Shown here: positions 7,568 to 15,713 of the stretch, piece by piece | Numbering within the stretch: the stretch's first letter is position 1 | Layout of the letters: each line of letters opens with the position of its first letter | Notes under the pieces: model-generated | What the model saw: only the letters and a program-made list of their open reading frames with translations | Database searches by the model: none | Told to the model about the DNA's origin: nothing | Position numbers and translations under genes: made by a program | Source of the DNA: Actinobacillus vicugnae | GTDB taxonomy: Bacteria > Pseudomonadota > Gammaproteobacteria > Enterobacterales > Pasteurellaceae | DNA: 64,000 nucleotides | Reading direction: 5' to 3' | NCBI RefSeq assembly: GCF_901687125.1 | Contig: NZ_CABFJY010000006.1 | Location: 1-64,000, forward strand

Positions 7568-9376
7568 ATGGATACAGTAATGAGTATCTTTATGGCAATT
7601 AATGACCAAATACTTTCTAAAGCACCGCTGTTACTCGGTCTTGTCGCTTGTATCGGTTATATTTTCCTAAAAAAAGATTCAACCACCATCCTCAAAGGAA
7701 CAATCAAAACCATTGTTGGTTTTATGCTAGTGCAAGTTGGTTCTGGTACACTTGTACAAAACTTTAAACCTGTTATTGAAGGTTTATCCAAATATCACAA
7801 TCTTAAAGGGGCTGTAATCGATCCTTATACTAGCTGGCAAGCAACAATGAGTACCATGGGTGATGCTTATGCGTACGTGGGCTATGCAGTAATTCTCGCC
7901 TTATTCCTTAATATCCTACTTGTATTATTCAGACACTTCACAGGTATCCGTACTATTATGCTTACAGGGCATATTATGTTCCAACAAGCGGGCTTAGTTG
8001 CTGTAGTATTCTGGGTGCTTGGTTCAAAACCGTGGGAAGTGGTGGTTTATACCGCTATTCTTATGGCACTTTACTGGGGTATCTTCTCTAATATGATGTA
8101 CCAAGCCACACAACAAATTACAGGTGGTGCTGGTTTCTCAATCGGTCACCAACAACAATTTGCGTCTTGGTTAGCAGCAAAAGTTGCACCCAAATTAGGT
8201 AAAAAAGAAGAAACCGTTGATAAGCTCAACTTACCTAAATGGCTACATATTTTCCACGACAGTATCTCAGCCACTGCGATTGTTATGACCGTATTCTTCG
8301 GTATTATCTTGATGTCATTCGGTTTAGATAATCTTCAACAAATGGCAGGTAAAACGCACTGGACGATTTATATCTTTGAAACAGGTTTAAAATTTGCGGT
8401 AGCGATTCAAGTTATCGTACTTGGTGTGCGGATGTTTGTGGCTGAATTATCAGAATCATTCAAAGGTATTTCAGAGCGCTTAATTCCAAATGCGGTATTA
8501 GCCATTGACTGTGCAGCAACTTATGCCTTCTCACCAAATGCGGTAGTATTCGGCTTCATGTGGGGTGCAATTGGTCAATTCGTTGCGGTAGGTGCATTAA
8601 TTGCTTACCAACAATTTGGTGGTGATGCTTCTGCGGCAGTATTAATTATCCCTGGTTTTATCCCAATGTTCTTCTCTAACGCAACTATCGGCGTATTCGC
8701 AAACCATTTCGGTGGCTGGAAAGCCGTGATGAAAATCTGTTTCGTCATGGGGATCATCGAAGTGCTTGGTTCGGCATGGGTAGTTAGCTTAATTACTAGC
8801 ACAGAAGCTGGTGCAGGCTTTAACGGCTGGATGGGTATGGCAGACTGGGCGTTATTATTCCCACCAATTATCCAAGGTATGTTCTTTAGCCCTGCGGGCG
8901 CAACCTTTGTATGTATTGCCTTAGCGCTCGTTTATATGGCATTTGCAGGTAAACAGTTACGTGCAGACGAAAAACGTGCGAAAGCAGAAGGCAAAACCGT
9001 TGACCAATTATATGGTTTCGGCGACCCCGTTGAACAAGAAACAGAACCAGCACAAACAACGGAAAATACAGCGGAAGGAGATGCAAAAGCAGTACGCATC
9101 TTAGCGGTTTGCGGTTCTGGTCAAGGCTCATCAATGATGATGAAAATGAAAATTAAACAATACCTTGATAAACGTGGTATCCCAAATGTGATGGATTCAT
9201 GTGCGGTAACCGACCATAAAGGTAAAGTAGGTTCAGTAGATATCATCGTATGTTCTAAACACTTACAAAATGAGATTGTGGCAAATGATCATATCTCAGT
9301 ATTAGGCGTACAAAATATGTTGAACCCAAATACCTTTGGTGAAGAGTTATTAGCTCTTATCAAAAAATATCAATAA
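7568..9376 (+). CDS. ulaA: Ascorbate PTS transporter, fused EIIC-EIIB
   Basis: This 602-residue protein joins two ula components that are separate in E. coli. Residues 1 to about 465 are the UlaA membrane channel (EIIC), with about a dozen hydrophobic helices and the [20 protein letters not shown] signature region. A charged Glu/Thr-rich linker (about 480-508) leads to the UlaB domain, where Cys515 in [12 protein letters not shown] is the phosphorylated residue. Together with UlaC it imports L-ascorbate and phosphorylates it at C6. The start has AAGAGAGG seven bases upstream. It is first in the plus-strand ula unit and follows the CRP site. Confidence 0.95.
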   Translation: MDTVMSIFMAINDQILSKAPLLLGLVACIGYIFLKKDSTTILKGTIKTIVGFMLVQVGSGTLVQNFKPVIEGLSKYHNLKGAVIDPYTSWQATMSTMGDAYAYVGYAVILALFLNILLVLFRHFTGIRTIMLTGHIMFQQAGLVAVVFWVLGSKPWEVVVYTAILMALYWGIFSNMMYQATQQITGGAGFSIGHQQQFASWLAAKVAPKLGKKEETVDKLNLPKWLHIFHDSISATAIVMTVFFGIILMSFGLDNLQQMAGKTHWTIYIFETGLKFAVAIQVIVLGVRMFVAELSESFKGISERLIPNAVLAIDCAATYAFSPNAVVFGFMWGAIGQFVAVGALIAYQQFGGDASAAVLIIPGFIPMFFSNATIGVFANHFGGWKAVMKICFVMGIIEVLGSAWVVSLITSTEAGAGFNGWMGMADWALLFPPIIQGMFFSPAGATFVCIALALVYMAFAGKQLRADEKRAKAEGKTVDQLYGFGDPVEQETEPAQTTENTAEGDAKAVRILAVCGSGQGSSMMMKMKIKQYLDKRGIPNVMDSCAVTDHKGKVGSVDIIVCSKHLQNEIVANDHISVLGVQNMLNPNTFGEELLALIKKYQ

Positions 9377-9385
9377 CTCTCAAGG

Positions 9386-9407
9386 CCGCCTTTCACAGCG
9401 GAGGCGG
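9386..9407 (+). other. Intercistronic hairpin between ulaA and ulaC
   Basis: CCGCCT pairs with AGGCGG around a 10-base loop, with no T-run. It is more likely a stabilising or processing structure than a terminator. Confidence 0.45.
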
Positions 9408-9448
9408 TCACTTCGATTTAAACCTATCTAAATGAAGGAAGCAAAGCT

Positions 9449-9916
9449 ATGTTAAAAGAATCGCTTATTGAAAATAACTCAATCCTTTTAAATCAAAGTG
9501 CTACGGACTGGAAAGCCGCCATTAAACTGGGTACTAATCTATTAGAAAAAGCAGGTGCAATTGAACCTCGTTACTATACCAGTATCATTGAAAACATTGA
9601 GAAAATGGGGCCTTATATCATTCTTGCACCAGGTCTTGCGATGCCACACGCTCGCCCTGAAGAAGGCGTGATTAAAACCTCATTTGCGCTCGTTACACTC
9701 ACAGAACCCGTTTACTTTGATGGAGAGGATGAACCTGTTTCAGTATTTGTTACGTTAGCAGGTAGCGATTCAGATAAACATATGGAAGGTTTAATGGAAA
9801 TTACCCAAATGTTGGACGATCCAGACAGCGACACAGGCGTCAATCTTGAGAAAATCCTGCGTTGTCAAACGAAAGAAGAGGTATATGCCGTGATCGATCA
9901 GGCGCTAGAGGGCTAA
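9449..9916 (+). CDS. ulaC: Ascorbate PTS EIIA component
   Basis: UlaC passes phosphate from HPr to the EIIB domain of the ascorbate transporter. It is 155 residues of the mannitol/fructose-type EIIA fold, with the active His67 in the motif GLAMPHARPEEGV. It follows the ulaA-ulaB fusion after 72 bases that contain a hairpin, and GGAAG precedes the start. The length is normal for the family. Confidence 0.95.
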   Translation: MLKESLIENNSILLNQSATDWKAAIKLGTNLLEKAGAIEPRYYTSIIENIEKMGPYIILAPGLAMPHARPEEGVIKTSFALVTLTEPVYFDGEDEPVSVFVTLAGSDSDKHMEGLMEITQMLDDPDSDTGVNLEKILRCQTKEEVYAVIDQALEG

Positions 9917-9962
9917 TTACAAGCGGTCAAATTTTTCCCCAAATTTCCAAAAGGAACAAAAT

Positions 9963-10643
9963 ATGTCAAAACCATTACTACAAATTGCATTAGACTCATT
10001 AAGTTTAGAAAAAGCGGTTGCCGACGCGAAACAAGCAGAAAGCGTAGTTGAAATTATTGAATGCGGTACGATTCTCGCTTGTGCCGAAGGTATGAAAGCC
10101 GTGTCCACCTTACGCGCATTACACCCAAATCATATTATTGTATGCGACTTAAAAACCACCGACGGCGGTGCAATCCTCGCTAAAATGGCATTTGAAGCAG
10201 GCGCAGACTGGCTAACCGTTTCAGCTGCCGCCCACCCAGCAACCAAAGCAGCGTGTAAAAAAGTAGCGGATGATTTCAACGCAGCCCACCCAGAACTCAA
10301 AGTGAAAAAAGAGATTCAAATCGAAATTTACGGCAATTGGACAGTAGAAAAAGATGCGAAAGAATGGGTTGAGTTAGGCATAAAACAAGCTATTTACCAT
10401 CGATCTCGTGATGCAGAATTAGCAGGCAAAGGCTGGACAACTGAAGATGTAGAATTAATGAAACAACTTTCTGCACTCGGCTTAGAATTATCCATTACAG
10501 GTGGTATCGTGCCAGAAGACATTCACCTCTTTAAAGAAATCAAAAACGCCAAAGCCTTTATCGCAGGGCGTGCTTTAGTAGGCGAAAAAGGTAAACAAAC
10601 CGCCGAAGCCATTCGCGCAGAAATTGACAAATACTGGGCATAA
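9963..10643 (+). CDS. ulaD: 3-keto-L-gulonate-6-phosphate decarboxylase
   Basis: UlaD decarboxylates 3-keto-L-gulonate-6-phosphate to L-xylulose-5-phosphate, linking UlaG to UlaE. The 226 residues belong to the orotidine-5-phosphate decarboxylase superfamily, with the metal and catalytic set Asp62, Lys64 and Asp67 in CDLKTTDGG, numbered as in E. coli UlaD. SITGGIV near residue 178 and FIAGRALV near 206 bind the phosphate. AAAAGGAA precedes the start. It is the last gene of the rightward ula unit and is followed by an inverted-USS terminator. Confidence 0.96.
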   Translation: MSKPLLQIALDSLSLEKAVADAKQAESVVEIIECGTILACAEGMKAVSTLRALHPNHIIVCDLKTTDGGAILAKMAFEAGADWLTVSAAAHPATKAACKKVADDFNAAHPELKVKKEIQIEIYGNWTVEKDAKEWVELGIKQAIYHRSRDAELAGKGWTTEDVELMKQLSALGLELSITGGIVPEDIHLFKEIKNAKAFIAGRALVGEKGKQTAEAIRAEIDKYWA

Positions 10644-10655
10644 CTTCGCCATAAG

Positions 10656-10711
10656 CAAGCGGTCAAATTCCCTAAATGTTTTGCAAAATCTTTTGGAAAT
10701 TTGACCGCTTG
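10656..10711. terminator. Inverted-USS terminator after ulaD
   Basis: CAAGCGGTCAAATT and AATTTGACCGCTTG are perfect reverse complements 28 bases apart. The right arm is followed by TTTGTT on the plus strand. Paired uptake signals of this kind commonly act as bidirectional terminators in Pasteurellaceae. This one serves ulaD and the convergent His-rich gene. Confidence 0.75.
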
Positions 10712-10719
10712 TTTGTTAA

Positions 10720-11121
10720 TTAATCATCTTCATGATGGCGATGTTTTTTATAGTGCCCACGGTGATGCCCGTAGTCTCTGTGTGCAATCTTATGATGTTT
10801 TTTATCATAGTCTCGATGATGACGTTCTGCACGGTGGTGCTTTTTATAGCGGCGTTCGTGATGCTCCGCATGGCGACGCGCTGAACGATAACGTTCATCA
10901 CGTTCTTTTTCAATTTTATGTGCATTCCATTGGCTACCCACCACACCACCTAATGCTGCGCCAGCAACGGTTGAAGTAATATCTTGCCCTGTAACAGCAC
11001 CAGCTACCCCACCAAGCACTGCGCCAACCGCTGTATCATGTTGTGAACGATTCAATGCGTGTGCAGTAACTGAAGTTGATAACAAGGCAATCATTAAGCC
11101 TTTGATGATTACTGATTTCAT
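10720..11121 (-). CDS. Glycine-zipper envelope protein with a His-rich tail
   Basis: The 133-residue protein starts with a Sec signal (cleavage near ALLSTSVTAHA). It then has a glycine-zipper stretch at about 32-65 (AVGAVLGGVAGAVTG and VAGAALGGVVG), a membrane-inserting motif seen in Rcn/17 kDa surface antigen-like proteins. The last 60 residues are extremely rich in His, Arg, Lys and Tyr, with repeated HH, ERR and RHH groups. That tail could bind divalent metal ions or nucleic acid. It is convergent with ulaD and divergent from the TetR gene. I do not recognise a named gene. Confidence 0.75.
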   Translation of the reverse strand: MKSVIIKGLMIALLSTSVTAHALNRSQHDTAVGAVLGGVAGAVTGQDITSTVAGAALGGVVGSQWNAHKIEKERDERYRSARRHAEHHERRYKKHHRAERHHRDYDKKHHKIAHRDYGHHRGHYKKHRHHEDD

Positions 11122-11375
11122 AAATACCTCGAACTCTCCAATTTCAAGTTGTTAAACACAAAAATAAAAAAATAATAAGCATAGTGATAAATTTATGGCG
11201 CCTATTTTCAATATTGCACCTAAGCTCGTCAAGCCTAGAAAAGCTAACTGAAACAATAAGATAGATCTGTAACAGCAATAAAAATTTTTTGAACTTTTTT
11301 GTTTTTACGGCAAAAGCACGAACTTCATTTATAGATTTGCCTCTAACACAGGCAAGATAAGAAAGGGATAACAAG

Positions 11376-11882
11376 ATGAAAAAAACTGTGAATGATGTAG
11401 TAAAGGAAAGTATCACAGAGGCGCTGTTACGTTTAATGCAACAGAAAGATTTTTACACGATTACCGTTACCGAACTAACGAATTTAGCTGGCGTGAGTCG
11501 AGTTTCCTTTTATCGTAACTTTGGTTCGAAAGAAGATGTGCTAATTAAACATATGTATGAGCGTTCCATCGCAACCTTTGCTAAGTTACAAACGACTAAC
11601 GTGCGTGAACGCCTTATTGGCTTATTTAAAGTTACCGACGAACTAGGTGATATTTTAGATCTGCTCTACGCCCAACAGCTATCACACCTCTTTTTGCAAT
11701 ATTTTGCTCTCACAATTGGTGCGAAACCAGAACAGCCCAATCCTGAGGCGTTTCAAAACTCAATCATGGTGGGAATTTGCTTTGGTGCATTAGATGAGTG
11801 GATAAAAAGAGGCAGGCAAGAAAGCCCCGAACAAATGGTGGATTTGCTCCAAGAAGTGGTAAAACGTTGCTTGGCTGAATAG
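11376..11882 (+). CDS. TetR/AcrR-family transcriptional regulator
   Basis: The 168-residue protein has a TetR DNA-binding domain at about 8-55 with the helix-turn-helix TVTELTNLAGVSRVSFYRNF and the following GSKEDVLIKH. The C-terminal part is helical and short (family norm 180-220), with no recognisable ligand motif. AAAGGGA lies seven bases before the start. It is divergent from the His-rich glycine-zipper gene, so that gene is its most likely target, though this is only positional inference. Confidence 0.85.
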   Translation: MKKTVNDVVKESITEALLRLMQQKDFYTITVTELTNLAGVSRVSFYRNFGSKEDVLIKHMYERSIATFAKLQTTNVRERLIGLFKVTDELGDILDLLYAQQLSHLFLQYFALTIGAKPEQPNPEAFQNSIMVGICFGALDEWIKRGRQESPEQMVDLLQEVVKRCLAE

Positions 11883-11972
11883 CCTATTCACCTTGCTGAC
11901 AGACTGTATAAGGTTTGACCTTAAATTACAAAACTTGACTTTTCTGAAAATTCAAGTACATTTTAGTATTTC

Positions 11973-12073
11973 TGCGACCAAGATCGAAAAAGCAATGATT
12001 GCGAAATGCAATATTAGCCATTATTCGATATGGTTGCGACCTAAATAAATTTGCTATCTATAAATTGGTCGCA
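11973..12073 (+). promoter_or_regulatory. Operator-flanked promoter of the XRE gene
   Basis: The heptamer TGCGACC occurs at 11973 and 12035, and its reverse complement GGTCGCA at 12067. The last two flank a likely promoter, TTGCGA at 12034 and TATAAA at 12059 (spacing 19), with the start site falling in the GGTCGCA copy. This arrangement suits repression by the XRE protein encoded just downstream. Confidence 0.55.
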
Positions 12074-12093
12074 GTATAACAACGAGGTCCAAA

Positions 12094-12405
12094 ATGAAAG
12101 AAACAAATCTGGATGTAGTACTTGAGCAACAACCTTCACTTGAAGAGAAAAAACTTAAACTTCGTCAAGCTCTGGCAGAGGTAAATGTCGAACTCAAGTT
12201 AAGCCATTTGCGTGAAGAACTACATATAACGCAACAAGAACTCGCTCATAAACTTAATATCAGCCAACCGTCTGTTGTCGCTTTGGAAAAACGAGGTAAT
12301 GACATAAAATTATCTTCAATCCAACGTTATATCGACGCAATCGGGGGCAAAATCCATTTAGCAGTCTCCCTGCCTACTGGTAAATCTGTGATTTACCGTC
12401 TTTAA
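12094..12405 (+). CDS. XRE-family helix-turn-helix protein, antitoxin-like
   Basis: The 103 residues carry a lambda-repressor-type helix-turn-helix at about 40-75 (LHITQQELAHKLNISQPSVV). A short C-terminal strand region, IGGKIHLAVSLPTGKSVIYRL, is like the HigA/MqsA-group antitoxins, which are encoded with RelE-type toxins. The gene upstream would normally be the toxin, but the 211-base gap holds no toxin reading frame, so this may be an orphan antitoxin or a plain regulator. CGAGG precedes the start. Inverted heptamers in its promoter suggest autoregulation. Confidence 0.8.
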   Translation: MKETNLDVVLEQQPSLEEKKLKLRQALAEVNVELKLSHLREELHITQQELAHKLNISQPSVVALEKRGNDIKLSSIQRYIDAIGGKIHLAVSLPTGKSVIYRL

Positions 12406-12428
12406 CGAATAAAATTTTCTAGTTAATC

Positions 12429-12490
12429 AAGCGGTTTAATTTCACTTAACTTTTACAAGTAATAAGTGAAATTAAACCGCTTATTTTTTA
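12429..12490 (+). terminator. Long-stem inverted-USS terminator
   Basis: Two 20-base arms, AAGCGGTTTAATTTCACTTA and its exact reverse complement at 12463-12482, are separated by 14 bases and followed by TTATTTTTTA. It ends the XRE transcript. Confidence 0.88.
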
Positions 12491-12516
12491 CTGCCCACTC
12501 ACTCTATAAACCTGTT

Positions 12517-12540
12517 GAGCCACATTGTGGCTCTGTTTTC
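12517..12540 (+). terminator. Second short terminator hairpin
   Basis: GAGCCAC pairs with GTGGCTC around a 3-base ATT loop and is followed by TGTTTTC. It stands only 27 bases after a strong terminator, so it could end a very short transcript or act as a backup. Confidence 0.55.
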
Positions 12541-12749
12541 GTGCTCTCAGATATAACAATATTTTTGGATTTCGCCCAGCTCCACTTCTTTAGAAAAACG
12601 GGATTAGGAAGATTTGATGACGAGAGTGATTGGAGACAAGCGGTCTAATTTTGCTTAAAATTTACTAAAATCAGCGAGGTTCATAAAATCTATTTTTAGT
12701 AAGTTAGATAAAAAATACCTAATTAAACGAAAGAAAAACAGGAAGCAAA

Positions 12750-13140
12750 ATGCAACAAAATAAAATTCGTCGTAAAGACCGTGCCGTTAACGATTATCAG
12801 CAAATGCTAGAAATTATGCGCCAATGCGATGTGTGTCGCTTGGGCTTTCAGGAAGAACAGGGCGTATATATTCTGCCGTTAAATTTTGCGTTTCGGCAGG
12901 AAGGTGAGCAGTTGGTGCTTTATTTTCACAGTCATCAAAAGGGCAAAAAATTGACCTAATTAAACAACAGAACATCGCGGGCTTTCAAATGGATCGCAAA
13001 CATGAAATCGTGCGTGCCGATATTGCTTGTCATTACTCATTCCGCTACCAAAGCATTATTGGCAATTTGAAGAAAATGAACTCAACAAAATTGCCGTGAT
13101 AAAGCTGATCGTCACTGAATGGGCGTGTAAAGAACATTGA
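12750..13140 (+). pseudogene. Broken pyridoxamine-phosphate-oxidase-like (NimA-related) flavin protein gene
   Basis: The first 69 codons (MQQNKIRRKDRAVNDYQQML, CDVCRLGF, ILPLNFAF) match the start of the PPOx-fold family that includes NimA nitroimidazole-resistance-type proteins. The frame is lost at the A-run near 12945. The next frame continues the protein (IDLIKQQNIAGFQMDRKHE, CHYSFRYQSIIG). A second break follows, and the family C-terminus LNKIAVIKLIVTEWACKEH resumes in a third frame. Roughly 30 residues expected between SIIG and FEENELNK are missing. So there is one frameshift plus a deletion, and the product cannot be functional. Confidence 0.8.
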
Positions 13141-13162
13141 TTTTTACTACTCTAGTCACTTG

Positions 13163-13215
13163 TAGCCAATTGTGTAATCAAATCTCCCCTACCCCCGCTT
13201 TCCTAAAGAGGGGGA
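13163..13215. repeat. Partial copy of the TCAAATCTCCCTAC dispersed repeat
   Basis: This piece (CAATTGTGTAATCAAATCTC, then CCCCTACCCCC and GGGGGAT around TTTCCTAAAGA) matches the right half of the repeats at 14297-14400 and 16667-16777. It forms a G/C-arm hairpin CCCCC/GGGGG. Confidence 0.65.
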
Positions 13216-13256
13216 TCTGCAAAACCTTCGAGAAATTCGACCGCTTGTTCTCTACT

Positions 13257-13275
13257 GCCGTGCGTAGTTACGAGG
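13257..13275. repeat. Partial copy of the GTGCGTGGTTACGAGG repeat
   Basis: GCCGTGCGTAGTTACGAGG differs by one base from the right arm (minus strand) of the palindromic element at 22501-22597. Confidence 0.5.
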
Positions 13276-13311
13276 TTGCTCTACGAGCCTGTTGATAAAG
13301 TTAATAGAAGC

Positions 13312-13719
13312 TTATTTCTGTGCTAACGACACTGTGATATTGCCTGCGCCTAATACCGCTTTTAATTTATCTGCACCACTAATTTTTCCTAGTCTTGTAT
13401 AGCGATAAGGGGTGTTGAAATTTTCGTAGAAAATAACCAACGTATCGCCTTGCCATAGCAAAATATCGCCTGTTTGAATTGAAGCTACCGCTTGATCAGA
13501 ATCGGTCAAATTTTGTGGTAATTCTGCAAATTTCTCGTTACGCAAATGATCTTGCATTTTTAATGTAAGTGGTAATAGTTTTTCTAGCTGTCTCGCTGCC
13601 TGTGTTGAAGCAAGTTCTGCTTCAAAGGTTTGAGCTCCAATCGTGATTTGCATGGTTTTCCCTTGTGTAAAAGTGCTGAAAAAGAGACTAAAAATCAGTA
13701 AAAACAGGTTAAATTTCAT
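13312..13719 (-). CDS. Secreted cyclophilin-like-fold protein
   Basis: The 135-residue protein has a signal peptide (MKFNLFLLIFSLFFSTFTQG) and then a domain of about 115 residues. That domain begins MQITIGAQTFEAEL and contains LPLTLKMQDHL, EKFAELP, GDILLWQGDTLVIFY and YRYTRLGKI. This is the pattern of the small cyclophilin-like family (TM1367-like), whose biochemical role is not established. It overlaps the end of the acetyltransferase gene by 11 bases, so the two form an operon. Export to the periplasm is inferred from the signal. Confidence 0.8.
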   Translation of the reverse strand: MKFNLFLLIFSLFFSTFTQGKTMQITIGAQTFEAELASTQAARQLEKLLPLTLKMQDHLRNEKFAELPQNLTDSDQAVASIQTGDILLWQGDTLVIFYENFNTPYRYTRLGKISGADKLKAVLGAGNITVSLAQK

Positions 13720-14284
13720 TATTTACCTCAGTAATTGACTTAACCACTTTGGCTGGAATGCCTGCCACAATACTATTTGCTGGTACGTCTTTAGTAACTA
13801 CTGCGCCCGCAGCCACAATTGCATTTTCGCCCACCGTTACCCCTGCTAAAATGGTAGCACCTGCGCCAATCCACGCATTTTTCTTGATGACAACAGGTTT
13901 AGCAATCACACCACGCCGAGCTTGCGGATCGCTTGGGTGATTGACGGTAATGATATTCACTCTTGGGGCGAGCAATACATCATCTTCCAACGTAATACCG
14001 CCTAAATCAGTAAACACGCAGGCGGTGTTAATAAATACATTTTTGCCAATACGAATATGGCGACCAAAATCGCTATACAACGGCAAATTTACATGCAAGC
14101 TTTCATCAATATCGGATTGGGTAATATCCGCTAAAATCGCACGAACTTGCGCAGGTGTTTGATATGTTCCTGATAGTTCAGCGATTTTAGGCGCATTCTC
14201 AGCGACAATTTTATGAATTTCGTCAAAGATCGCGCTACCTTTTGGAATCAGCGTATCTAGTGGTAAATCAAGGGCATATTGCAT
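13709..14284 (-). CDS. Hexapeptide-repeat acetyltransferase (sugar O-acetyltransferase family)
   Basis: The protein has the left-handed beta-helix of the maltose/galactoside acetyltransferase family: HIRIGKNVFINTACVF, DDVLLAPRVNIITVNHPSDP with the catalytic His, then WIGAGATILAGVTVGENAIV, AAGAVVTKDVPANSIVAGIP. I choose the start at 14284 (191 residues), which has GGAG six bases upstream. A longer frame from 14332 adds 16 residues (MIFTRAPSVASLLENS), but those are translated from a dispersed repeat and are not part of the protein. Substrate unknown. It is translationally coupled to the cyclophilin-like gene. Confidence 0.85.
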   Translation of the reverse strand: MQYALDLPLDTLIPKGSAIFDEIHKIVAENAPKIAELSGTYQTPAQVRAILADITQSDIDESLHVNLPLYSDFGRHIRIGKNVFINTACVFTDLGGITLEDDVLLAPRVNIITVNHPSDPQARRGVIAKPVVIKKNAWIGAGATILAGVTVGENAIVAAGAVVTKDVPANSIVAGIPAKVVKSITEVNNEI

Positions 14285-14296
14285 AGAGTTCTCCAA

Positions 14297-14400
14297 TAGA
14301 GACGCCACGCTTGGCGCTCTTGTAAAAATCATGGAGAATTTAACCGCTTATCTCCAATCACTATCAAATCTCCCTACTCCCTCTGTTCTGAAGAGGGAGC
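14297..14400. repeat. Dispersed repeat, copy 1
   Basis: It starts TAGAGACGCCACGCTTGGCG and continues through CTTGTAAAAATCAT, AATTTAACCGCTT (a USS), CCAATCACTATC and AAATCTCCCTACTCC, ending in a CTC/GAG hairpin. The same order of blocks is found at 16667-16777 with about 85 percent identity by eye, and its right half at 13163-13215. The left end GACGCCACGCTTGGCGCTC is itself a small imperfect palindrome. No coding capacity of its own. Confidence 0.8.
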
Positions 14401-14483
14401 TGATGTAACCCGATAACATTGTTTACATCAATGGATCGTAAGATGCGTTTGCTAACGCACTATTTTCCTTGTCAGTTATACCA

Positions 14484-15617
14484 CTATTTCAAATTCGCTT
14501 TAAAGAACTGTTCAAATTTATCGTATGGGATTTTGCCTGCAACATCATCATATAAATCCGTATGCGAAGCCCCTTCAACAATCACTAATTCTTTATTTTT
14601 GCTACCTAACGCTTTAAACGCATCTTCTCCGAAATAGCGAGAATGTGCTTTTTCGCCATGTACCACTAAAGCTGGAGCGTTCAATTCTGCTGCATATTGC
14701 AAAATTGGCATATTGATCAAAGGTAAAAAGCCCGTTGTCGTCCACGAGTGTTGTGGATTTGAGTTTACCGAACGTGGGTGAAAACCACGTTCCGTACGGT
14801 AGAAATTCGCATATTCTGCAAAGAATTTTGGGGTTTCAGCCGTAATATCTTTTTTCGGATCAAGGTTATTGGCAGGCAATAAGGTTGCGTAGTCATCTTT
14901 CATCGCTTCCCAGCGAGCATTGTTAAGGTTTTCTTTCATTTTGTAACGTGCTTCAGCGGACTGTGCAGGCACGCGATCGTATTGCCCTTTTGGATCTAAC
15001 TTGATTTCGTAACCGTTTGCATTCACTCGGCTCATATCGTACATTGTGCTCACTGCCACTGCTTTCACACGTGTATCTGAAATTGCAGCATTTAACGCAA
15101 AACCGCCCCAGCCACAGATGCCTAAAACGCCAATTTTTTCACGATCAACGTTATCCAGCGCTCCTAAAAAATCAACGGCTGCTGAAAAATCTTCAGTATT
15201 AATTTCAGGTGACGGCACATTACGTGGCATACCTGAGCTTTCGCCCGTAAACGAGCCATCAAATGCGACAGTGATAAAACCACGTTCTGCTAAATGCTGT
15301 GCATACAAGCCTGAACTCTGCTCTTTTACTGCGCCAAATGGACCGCTTACTGCAATCGCAGGTAATTTATTACCTTTAGCATTTTTCGGTACATATAAAT
15401 CACCGACTAACGTAATGCCATAACGGTTTTTAAAGGTTACTTTGCGGTGTTCAACTTCGTCAGATTTCGGGAAAATTTTGTCCCATTCTTGGGTGAGTTG
15501 AATAGTTTGAGCAGGAACTTCCACTACTGGTGTCGATTGCGGTAAATTTGCCATTGCATTGCCTCCAATTAGCGTTGAACCAAGTAAAATTGCGGTTAAT
15601 TTGTTGCGAATTTTCAT
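14484..15617 (-). CDS. Secreted alpha/beta hydrolase with a Cys nucleophile
   Basis: This 377-residue protein starts at 15617, where AGGAAAGC precedes ATG and gives a proper signal peptide (MKIRNKLTAILLGSTLIGGN, cleavage near AMA). An upstream in-frame Met lacks these features. The body is an alpha/beta hydrolase of the YcjY/dienelactone-hydrolase type: FKNRYGITLVGDLYVPKN, AFDGSFTGESSG, the nucleophile elbow GICGWGG with Cys168 in place of Ser, and His352 in EGASHTDLY. Cys at the elbow is normal for dienelactone hydrolases. Substrate unknown. It is divergent from a LysR gene, a common pairing with regulator control. Confidence 0.85.
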   Translation of the reverse strand: MKIRNKLTAILLGSTLIGGNAMANLPQSTPVVEVPAQTIQLTQEWDKIFPKSDEVEHRKVTFKNRYGITLVGDLYVPKNAKGNKLPAIAVSGPFGAVKEQSSGLYAQHLAERGFITVAFDGSFTGESSGMPRNVPSPEINTEDFSAAVDFLGALDNVDREKIGVLGICGWGGFALNAAISDTRVKAVAVSTMYDMSRVNANGYEIKLDPKGQYDRVPAQSAEARYKMKENLNNARWEAMKDDYATLLPANNLDPKKDITAETPKFFAEYANFYRTERGFHPRSVNSNPQHSWTTTGFLPLINMPILQYAAELNAPALVVHGEKAHSRYFGEDAFKALGSKNKELVIVEGASHTDLYDDVAGKIPYDKFEQFFKANLK

Positions 15618-15713
15618 GTTGCTTTCCTCAAATAGTTCAAAATATGCAGCTATTATAAAACGCATAAATAAGATGATAATACACAAAATTTCGCTAACAT
15701 TTATGCATATAGG

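Larger units (their letters stand above)
12406..12749. other. 344-base spacer with two terminators
   Basis: Between the XRE gene and the broken flavoprotein gene lie the inverted-USS terminator (12429-12490) and a second hairpin (12517-12540). An open stretch ending near 12648 has no homolog I recognise and ends in a USS (ACAAGCGGTCTAA), so it is probably not coding. Confidence 0.5.

Noticed and set aside
11144-11416. Minus-strand reading frame of 90 codons between the glycine-zipper and TetR genes
   Set aside because: It overlaps the start of the TetR gene and its promoter, and reads as hydrophobic filler with no conserved pattern.
12466-12648. Plus-strand frame of 60 codons ending GRFDDESDWRQAV
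   Set aside because: It starts inside a terminator, contains another hairpin and ends in a USS. There is no ribosome-binding site and no family resemblance.
14285-14332. N-terminal extension MIFTRAPSVASLLENS of the acetyltransferase
   Set aside because: It is encoded by the dispersed repeat, and a better ribosome-binding site precedes the Met at 14284.
15618-15686. Upstream start of the secreted hydrolase adding 23 residues
   Set aside because: The extension breaks the signal peptide and lacks a ribosome-binding site; the Met at 15617 has both.
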